This document shows, in pieces, positions 57,000-64,000 of a DNA stretch of 64,000 nt; the first letter of the stretch is position 1; each line of letters begins with the position of its first letter. Under the pieces are notes generated by a model. It had not been told where the DNA came from and did no database searches. It was given only the letters and a program-made list of their open reading frames with translations. The translations under genes and the position numbers were made by a program. Origin of the DNA: Platerodrilus igneus (taxonomy: Eukaryota > Arthropoda > Insecta > Coleoptera > Lycidae); contig JARFIW010000663.1 in NCBI GenBank assembly GCA_036346225.1, positions 2,728,001 through 2,792,000 of the forward strand, in the 5' to 3' direction.

Positions 57000-59019
57000 T
57001 GTAACGTATTTTTTTTCTAGTTACATTTAGTACAATAAAATAAAAATTAAACAGCTATATTTTAAAATATTTAATTTGTGAATTATCATCCAATAAAAAT
57101 TAATATATAATATTTATAATAACGCATAGATTCTTATACGTTTATACTCTAAAGTTCGTTACCAAGCTCTGTCAAGTTGTCAGTCGGCACTTCATTCTCA
57201 GCGTTCGAAAGGGCAAGCTGCTTTGCAGAGGAGGTGAAGTCGAGATGGCCCTGTGTAAACACGTGGCTTCTAACAAAGTTAGAAAAAAGTAGAGGATTGG
57301 TAAATTCTTGGTGTCTGGAAGTCGAGCCTAACAGCGGTTGCGTGAGCATGATTTTCGATAAGCCTCGCTCCGAACAGTTTAGTTGATCCCGACAGGCCTA
57401 AGAAGATGGAACCCCCTTTGGACATCATTTAGACAGTTGGTATATATTAATTCAATAGATTATACTAATATTATTCATCTTAGTGCAATATCTTGAGGAC
57501 ATATCTTAAATAATATCCCCGATAATAAATTAAAATAATTTCTGAAGGCATTATTTTAAAACAAGAATTTATGGTTTCGTTGTATTTAATATAACATGCA
57601 GTAACGTGGAAGCCGATTTCACATGTGTTCCTTATATTTCAACCTTATCGATAAACAATATTAAACAAGGAGATTATGATGGAAATTTCCGACAGCTGAG
57701 GTAAAGGTCCAGCACTTTTAGTTCATTTTCGATGCACGTGAGTGTTCTTTAGCATTTAATAACTATGAAAATACAGTAAATTACTATGAATTATCTAACA
57801 TTAAATATTTAAGTAACGTAAAGAGAAAATAGTTTTTGAGAAATCAGTAAATTAAATAATATGTTGCCTGCTTGTCAGAATGTTTGCACATGTACGCAAA
57901 TAGTGTATTTTATAAAGTTCTGAATGACAACCTATGTCAGATAAAAAATATATAGATTCAGTTTTCCTATCTAGACGCCATATGCTGTCTTGATTTAATT
58001 TACAATATGTTTAAAGATTTTGAGGTCATGTACAGGTACTTTCATCGACATATGAAATTCGCGTATTTATTATAGAAAATAAATAAATTAGAATAATTAC
58101 ATTTTACAAAGTCTGCACTTTGATAATTAATTTCTGTTGTAATGATCAAGGAAGTACTCGCTGATTAAAAAAACATTTTTTATGTATTATGAATAACTTA
58201 TAAATTATACGTCTATCGAATTAAATTTTATAGAAAAGATCTATTCAGAGATCTTCTTGCTTTTGAATGCAGAACTTAATTAGAATTATTATGAGAAAAT
58301 TTTATAAAGATACAAACTTAAATATTGCAGTTGTACATATATAATCTGAAATTTATCCAAATAGAATCCTTTTTGTTTTTGAAAGACGTTTTATTATTTA
58401 ACATTCAAAAATTGCAAGTCCTCCCGGAATAGAAAGAGTGTGAAATGAAAACAAATTTCCTCAGTATATTTTAGATGCCTAAATTCTATTATTTTATTTT
58501 TGGCAAATGTTTTTGAGGACACAAATGGTGACAAGTTGTGCTTTTGTTTGTTTACAGGTAAAGCTGAGACATCTGTATGACATCTGGTGGTTGAGGTCTT
58601 GGTAAGTGTGTTCTAAAGAATGAAATTCAGGTTTTATGGCTATGTTAGTGGTGTTAAGATAAGGTTTCCGCATTCCCCTTATACAAGCACAGTTAAATTT
58701 TGTTGGTTATTGTATTGAAAAATACGGTGGCGCTCATTAAAAATATTTTTGGTCTTTTATCCACCCATGACCCAAGCTCATGATCTACCCAGAGCTAACA
58801 CTCGACTAGCCGTTTATATCTTAAGAGTTTTCTTTGTATCAAGCCATTCTCCATCCAACCTTGGGCTTACAAGAAAAAGAAGAAATTCTCGACCTTGTGA
58901 TATCAGATTAAGGGTTAGAAAATTGGAAGGTTTAATTTATAGCTGATAGTCACGAGGATAAAGCTTATAATGAATAATAAAGAAAGTATCTCATTATAAG
59001 AAAATATTTTTATATTACA
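57000..59019 (-). mobile_element. 2.0-kb solo LTR inside the second Gypsy integrase
   Basis: Bounded by ACTT at 56996-56999 and 59020-59023. On the plus strand it starts TGTAACG and ends ATATTACA; read on the minus strand it starts TGTAATAT. It has no coding capacity. Its last 300 bp on the right resemble the right end of the insertion at 31481-33396, so both belong to one LTR family. Removing it restores the integrase frame. Confidence 0.78.
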
Positions 59020-59023
59020 ACTT

Positions 59024-60043
59024 ATCACCTGCGCTAGAGAGCACTTTGTTCACTCTCCACACTCTATCACCAACTTTAAAAGAGATATCACGCCTTCTCA
59101 AATTATATTGTCTACACGAACGTTCATAGGCTAAACGTAATTTTGTACGAACATCTTTATATATCTTAAGTAGATCTAGACGATCTGAAACATACGAAGG
59201 ACGACTTCAATATCTTCCTCAGGAGTAAAATCATCACCAAAAAAATTACCACTTACTATAACATGTCTTCCGAAAACTAAAAAATTTGGGGAATAGCTCG
59301 TAGACTAATGTTTAACAGAATTTATTGCATATTGAATCTGTGGTAGCTCAAGATCCCACGAGACATGCTCCTCAACATACGAACGGATAGCGGTACCAAC
59401 AGTTCTATTAAACCTTTCTACGAAATTACACTGGGGGGAATATACAGCAGTGTACCAAATCTTTCTAACTTCATATCTGTCACACAGAGACTAAAAATTT
59501 TCCCAGACAACTGAGGACCGTTGTCACAAATAATAAATTGTGGACTCCATATGTTAGAAAAACTTTTCTTCTAAGAAACGTACTATGAGATGCGCTTTGG
59601 CATTTCTTAAGGGTTGCAATATGGTGAATTTCGAAAACCAATCCCCTACAACGAACAACCATTTATGTCCCGCCTTGGAACGAGGGAATGGACCCATAAG
59701 ATCTAGAGCAATAGTCTGAAACGGAATTTTCGCTTCTTTTTGCATTCCCATCATACCCAGAGGATTCAAATTAGAATACTTTTACGTACCACACGTTAAA
59801 CATTTGCGACAAAATCTTAACACATCTATGTTCATTTTGGACCAGTAGAGATGTTCTTGTATTCGTGCCATAATTGCCTGCTATAGCCGGATCATGGCAT
59901 GAACAAATTATTTCTTCCCGCTGTGACTTAGGAACAAGATACTTCCATATCACAATATTCGACGAAAAAAGCAAATTAGAAGGTAAAAATTTAAATACAA
60001 AATTTTCAACTTTCCACCGCGGATATTCTTTAGGCTTCAACAA
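59024..60043 (-). pseudogene. Integrase of the second Gypsy element
   Basis: The zinc-binding part has KSQREEIICSCHDPAIAGN (one His displaced) and WYVKV near its CxxC. The core begins IPFQTIALDLMGPFPRSKAG with the first Asp, then KWLFVVGDWFSKFTILQPLR. Further on, decayed blocks include HVSWDLELPQIQYAINSVKH, FGRHVIV, and the C-terminal AYERSCRQYNLRRRDISFKV and GDRVWRVNKVLSSAGDK up to the solo LTR. Several stops, for example near 59312 and 59490, break it. Confidence 0.85.
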
Positions 60044-60858
60044 AATTTTTTCGCGAAATGAGAGACACCATCGATCTAAATTATCTAAATTAACTTGAAC
60101 TAAATTAACAGTATCCTCCTCTACAGGAGTGCTCTACTCAAACAATCTGGAAACATTGAACTTTCCTTTTCAATGCACTAAATCAAAGTGTGTTGCCTCA
60201 AGCGAACAGCCCACCTAGCTAATTTTCCAGTTGGGTTTTGGATATTATTCAACCACAATAGCGAAAAGTGGTCGGTGACGACAGTGAAACGGGTACCCTC
60301 TACCTAAGACCGAAATTTCTCTGTGGCGAAAATTACTGCCAGACACTCCTGCTCTGTAACTGAGTAGTTACGTTTCGCACGACTAGAGATTTGCTTGCGC
60401 ACGAAATTACGGGCTCTGCATCATCGATTTTTGGAATAAGAGCGGCGCCTAGACCAGTATGCCTAGCGTCACACTCTACGATAAACGGAACAGAATAATC
60501 AGGTTGTGACAATAAGGGAGCAGAAATTAATGCCTGCTTAATTTGAATGAATGATGATTATGCCTCTGAACTCCAATTAATAATTTGGCCCTTTTTTTAA
60601 CAAATTGCTTATAGGTAAACTAATGCAGAACAATTTTTTATGAACCTACGATGCCAGCTGCACATACCAATAAAACGTTTTACCTCTATCGTTGTTTTTG
60701 GACGCGGAAAATTAACCATGGCTGAATCGAACCTATCATGTAACCCAGAAATTCCAATGATTTCTTAAAAATTCACACTTATCTAAATTTATGGTGAGAT
60801 TAGCATTCTTAAGACATTCTTTTACTTCGTTTAATAACTTAACATATTCTTCAAAAGA
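60044..60858 (-). pseudogene. RNase H region of the second Gypsy element
   Basis: Broken minus-strand frames show CDARHTGLGAALIPKIDD, YSVTEQECLAVIFATEKFRS, TRFTVVTDHFSLLWL and NPTGKLARWAVRLRQ, the usual RNase H blocks. An alanine replaces the small residue in the CDAS-type start. A stop replaces the aromatic residue after FRS. Confidence 0.82.
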
Positions 60859-61485
60859 CTACGAACAAAGGATGATATCATCCAGGTAGCAAAATACATT
60901 GGGTTCAACTTGAGGATCAAAAGGTACGGTAACAAATTTATACTGACCTCTAGAGATGACGCTGAAAGCAGTTTTATCTTGAACGCTCTCAGAAAGAGAG
61001 ATTTGCCAAAAACTTTTTCTAAGATCTACACTAGATATAAAATTAGCATTACCTAATGAATTAAGTATCCTATCAATAGTTGCCATCGGATAACTATCAT
61101 GTTTCGTGATGTCATTCAACATTCTCCCATCAAAGCAAAGTCTATATTCGCCAGAAGATTTCTTCACTAGGAGCACTGGAGAATTCCAGGGGCTATGACA
61201 CGGCTCAACCACTCCCAAACAAGGCATCTCATCTAACTCAATATTTAAAACTTTATTCATGTATGGCGACATGACATATGGCTTTTTTCTAACGGGTTTT
61301 GCATCGCCTGTGTCAATATCCATTAGTATTTTATTAGTTCTACCCAATCTATCGACACTATTGATTTCCTTAAAGGAATTTATAATGAGCTGGGCTTCTA
61401 ATTCCTGAGCATAAGAAAGGTCATCTAAATCAAACAAATAATCTTTACATTTTAACGGTGCTGAAGAATGTCCTATATACGACAA
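60859..61485 (-). pseudogene. Reverse transcriptase of the second Gypsy element, with internal deletion
   Basis: 208 codons open from 61485. Conserved blocks: ILMDIDTGDAKPVRKKPYVM, GVVEPCHSPWNSPVLLVKKS, EYRLCFDGRMLN, YPMATIDRILNSLGNANFIS, VDLRKSFWQISL and KTAFSVISRGQYKFVTVPF. The frame then jumps directly to EPNVFCYLDDIILCS. The segment between PFG and the YLDD motif, normally about 25 residues, is mostly missing, a deletion that leaves the frame open. The catalytic YLDD is kept. Confidence 0.92.
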
Positions 61486-61535
61486 TTGATTTGCTATATC
61501 ACCGTGTACATACCAAGAATTATTCTTAAAATCAG

Positions 61536-61811
61536 CTATGAGTTCAAAGAATTTTGCAAAATCGCTTCTAAAAATAAATGCAAAGAAGGCACAACTAAGG
61601 CATTAAGGACACGGCACTGAGTTATTATACAGATTGGCAAATCAACTACTCCGACCACAGGCTTTAAAGCTCCATCCGCAGTAGATACTCTTTTTCTATC
61701 GGAACGAAAAATCTTCAATTTCAACTCTTCAATTAAAAAGATGGCAAGGGATCCAACTATCGATGTCGTACACCCAGAATCAAGAAGACCAGTGATGTTT
61801 CTATCAAACAA
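61536..61811 (-). pseudogene. Aspartic protease of the second Gypsy element
   Basis: MFDRNITGLLDSGCTTSIVG carries the active-site motif as DSGC (usually D[ST]GA). KRVSTADGALKPVVGVVDLP follows, as in retroviral-type proteases. The block for the C-terminal ILGxDF is decayed. The upstream frame 62008-61757 is open but in another phase. Confidence 0.75.
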
Positions 61812-62039
61812 CTTAACATAACATATGGACGATTATCAGAGGGCTTCTCTACGAATAATGAGTCGGTCTTTGGGGTATTGGACGTGCAACAAAATTGTTT
61901 AATTACTTTAAGCCAATCTAACCATTTTTCCTTACAAAAATATTCTTTCTGGTTGCATAACATAACAGTAGTCTTTTGCAACGAAGCAGGATGTCGGCTA
62001 CGCAGCATCTGCTTTCTTACTCGTTTTTTGAGCAGGATG

Positions 62040-62460
62040 GACAGGAATTTAATGTGACACCCTTATGACCACAACGATAACAAAAGATTCTCTTTATAGC
62101 TCTACAACTTGTAAACATATAACCGAGACGCGAACAGTTCCAACAGGTAGGACGTTTCTTATTCAATGAACTTTGAGAATTAACAGATACAGGACTAGAA
62201 ATATTTTTATCAAGAACTTGGACTTGTAGAGAGGACTTATTTTTGTACTCATGGCTTGTAGATGCCGAAAAATTCGATTCAAGACCGGACGTTTATAAGC
62301 ATATTGCGGCTTGGGACTAAAATTACTTTTATTAAAATTACTTGTATTAGAATTATTTGACATAGCTGAAAGTGATGTCTGTTTTAATAAGGAGGTTTCT
62401 TCCAGTTTCTTACATAATTTTTTCAAGGTAGACATGTTTTCTATTTGACAATGCAAGGTG
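62040..62460 (-). pseudogene. Nucleocapsid region with two altered zinc knuckles
   Basis: An Asn/Ser-rich linker (62456-62163) precedes, after a frame change, CWNCSRLGYMFTSC and CYRCGHKGVTLNSC. Both keep the three Cys of a CCHC knuckle with the right spacing but have Tyr or Val where His is expected. This is consistent with decay of Gag's nucleic-acid-binding part. Capsid-like sequence upstream (to about 62680) is too broken to define. Confidence 0.65.
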
Positions 62461-62689
62461 TGAAATTATATCTGGCAATAAGTTTTTCTTAATAATCCTG
62501 ACTTTAGTAGTTTCTGCCGGGACTACTAAATAAACTCTCCATATGAGCAATAAATAAAACAACAGACATCTTTCTGCCGTCCACTTGATTTTATATTCTC
62601 CAATACTTCATCCTCAAAATGAACAGGTAAAAAATCTTCCTTTAACCAACACATTAGAGAATTCCAGTCACTTAACGAAGTCTTTTTCG

Positions 62690-62990
62690 TTTTGTAATTT
62701 GTTCTGTGGGTATCAATAGATTAAATTTATCGTCTATGTTTCTTACAATGTTTTCTATTATACTGTTGTAATTCATCATTTCTATTGCGTATTCTTTTCC
62801 GAATTTGGTCGTGTCCATTGATAATATCAGTCTGTAATAGTTGTCTTTAATTCTTGTTTTAATTCCGTTAAATCGAATTTTTGTGCGAATGTCCTATACT
62901 CTATTGTATTTTGCATACTTCCCAATTTTACTGGTAGTATACCGGAGTTGTTTTTAATGTCTTCAAGTAATATGCCGTTGTCCGTTCACC
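62690..62990 (-). pseudogene. Possible env-like fragment
   Basis: The minus strand contains NNSGILPVKLGSMQ followed by a helical, charged stretch and, after a frame change, NYNSIIENIVRNIDDKFNLL. A short N-terminal NSG block followed by helices resembles the start of env-like proteins in some insect Gypsy elements. The match is weak. It lies upstream of the second Gypsy gag, where env would not belong, so it would come from a different element. Confidence 0.25.
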
Positions 62991-62999
62991 TAAACTTTC

Positions 63000-64000
63000 T
63001 AGTTGCCGCTTGAAGCGAGCGGACGTGTTTCTGCCGAGCTCCCGCTTCAGCAATAACAGTAAGTGTTTATCTAGGGTTTTATTATTTATTGTTGAATTAT
63101 TTTATTTGAAGCTTTGCTTTTTATTGTGTTTTATTTTTATAATTGTGTGCCATCAAAATTTAAATACAGGGCAGTAAAATAAAAATTTTAAAACAGAATT
63201 TAAACTAAATAAAAACTAAATAAATCGCGTTTTCTTTGTAATTTAAACTAAATCCGCGTTTTAAAATAAAATAAATAAATTACGGGCCAATAAAACAAAA
63301 ATCTACTAAACTAATATTCAAAATAATTTCGGAATAACTTAAAAAGGCATTTTTAATAATAAATTTAAAATAAAAACCGCGTAAATCGAATAAAAAACCG
63401 GGTAAAACAACCAAAAAGTGTGTGAAATTTTTATAGTGCGCGTATAATAAAATAATAACCAAAGAACAAAAAATCTAAGCCTTTTTAAATCAAATAAATA
63501 TCTCAAAAACTGTAAATTTTAAAACAATTTTAATATAAATTTTCCGTAATTTAAGTACACGCGTACTTATAAGTTCTTTTAAAATCGATTTTGGTGTAAT
63601 TAAGCGGTGTAACAGTTACGTGTTGTGCTAGTTACCAAGCGATAAAGGGAAAGGTCATTTCCGGTTACCTCATTCCGATTGCGCTCGACCTTATTTTCTT
63701 AATTACACGTTTAAAAATAAAGTGTTGTTGTTTGTAAATTAGATATTTTAATATTTTGAAGTAATTAGTTTATTTAAATTGATTTGGCGGTTTTAAAAAA
63801 TTTAAAATAAATAAATAGTTTTCTTTGCGGTACATTTTGAATCGAATTGCGCTAGGGAATTTATTTGATTCTAGTTGTTATTTTGACGCTTGGTGCTTGT
63901 TGTATTTTTGTTAAAATTTGATATTTAATTGGGCGGTTCGAAGTTTAAATAAATACAAGGTTGCTTACGGTTCACCTTTAAACAAAACATTTTTATTGGA
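63000..64000. other. AT-rich end of the window, nothing recognised
   Basis: Homopolymer-rich sequence with no frame above about 60 codons and no repeat shared with the rest of the window that I could see. Confidence 0.5.

Larger units (their letters stand above)
56829..62460 (-). mobile_element. Second Ty3/Gypsy element, minus strand, interrupted
   Basis: Order on the minus strand: nucleocapsid knuckles (about 62170-62040), protease, reverse transcriptase, RNase H, integrase, then the integrase tail ending at TAA 56829-56831. A 2.0-kb solo LTR splits the integrase C-terminal domain. I did not find flanking LTRs of the element itself. Many stops, a deletion in the reverse transcriptase and decayed knuckles show that it is dead and older than the Gypsy element at 41.1-47.8 kb. 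Confidence 0.85.

Overview
The window looks like AT-rich insect (arthropod) genomic DNA made almost entirely of mobile elements and one long satellite array. I found no intact cellular gene, no tRNA or rRNA gene and no CRISPR array. The insect assignment rests on the element types (hAT/ZMYM-like, Ty3/Gypsy, an RTE/CFDP2-like LINE, a Maverick-like zinc-finger protein) and is an inference; I cannot name a species.

Layout. (1) 264-11171: one degraded hAT DNA transposon with an exact 8-bp target-site duplication. It is interrupted by a 5.8-kb non-coding LTR element (1092-6927) and by two solo LTRs in opposite orientation (7168-7761, 9018-9542). Removing each insertion with one copy of its duplication restores continuous hAT coding. 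(2) 11690-30520: about 18.8 kb of a roughly 120-bp satellite, with higher-order repeats and one transposon inserted at about 24.0-24.65 kb. (3) 30526-33930: the 3' part of a minus-strand Gypsy element, split by a 1.9-kb LTR-like insertion. (4) 34277-39520: broken genes unlike the retroelements around them. They include a duplicated C2H2 zinc-finger protein whose C-terminal half resembles the N-terminal extension of Maverick/adintovirus-type DNA polymerase B proteins, then three tandem copies of a unit that encodes a conserved short peptide. (5) About 40385-50300: a minus-strand LINE, cut by a nearly complete 6.6-kb Gypsy element (41146-47772). (6) 50300-56828: AT-rich DNA with nothing recognisable. 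(7) 56829-62460: a second minus-strand Gypsy element, split by a 2.0-kb solo LTR, then a possible env-like scrap and AT-rich sequence to the end.

The most striking feature is the Gypsy element at 41146-47772. Behind its integrase, in the same frame, it carries a macro domain closely resembling the ADP-ribosyl hydrolase TARG1/OARD1, with both expected catalytic residues (Lys and Asp) present, followed by a CCCH zinc finger. The reading frame then runs into the 3' LTR. Solo LTRs of this family sit in the hAT element, and all three insertions have the same ATAT duplication. The element is broken elsewhere by stops and frameshifts, but the macro/CCCH part is open. No gene in this window looks able to make its complete product.
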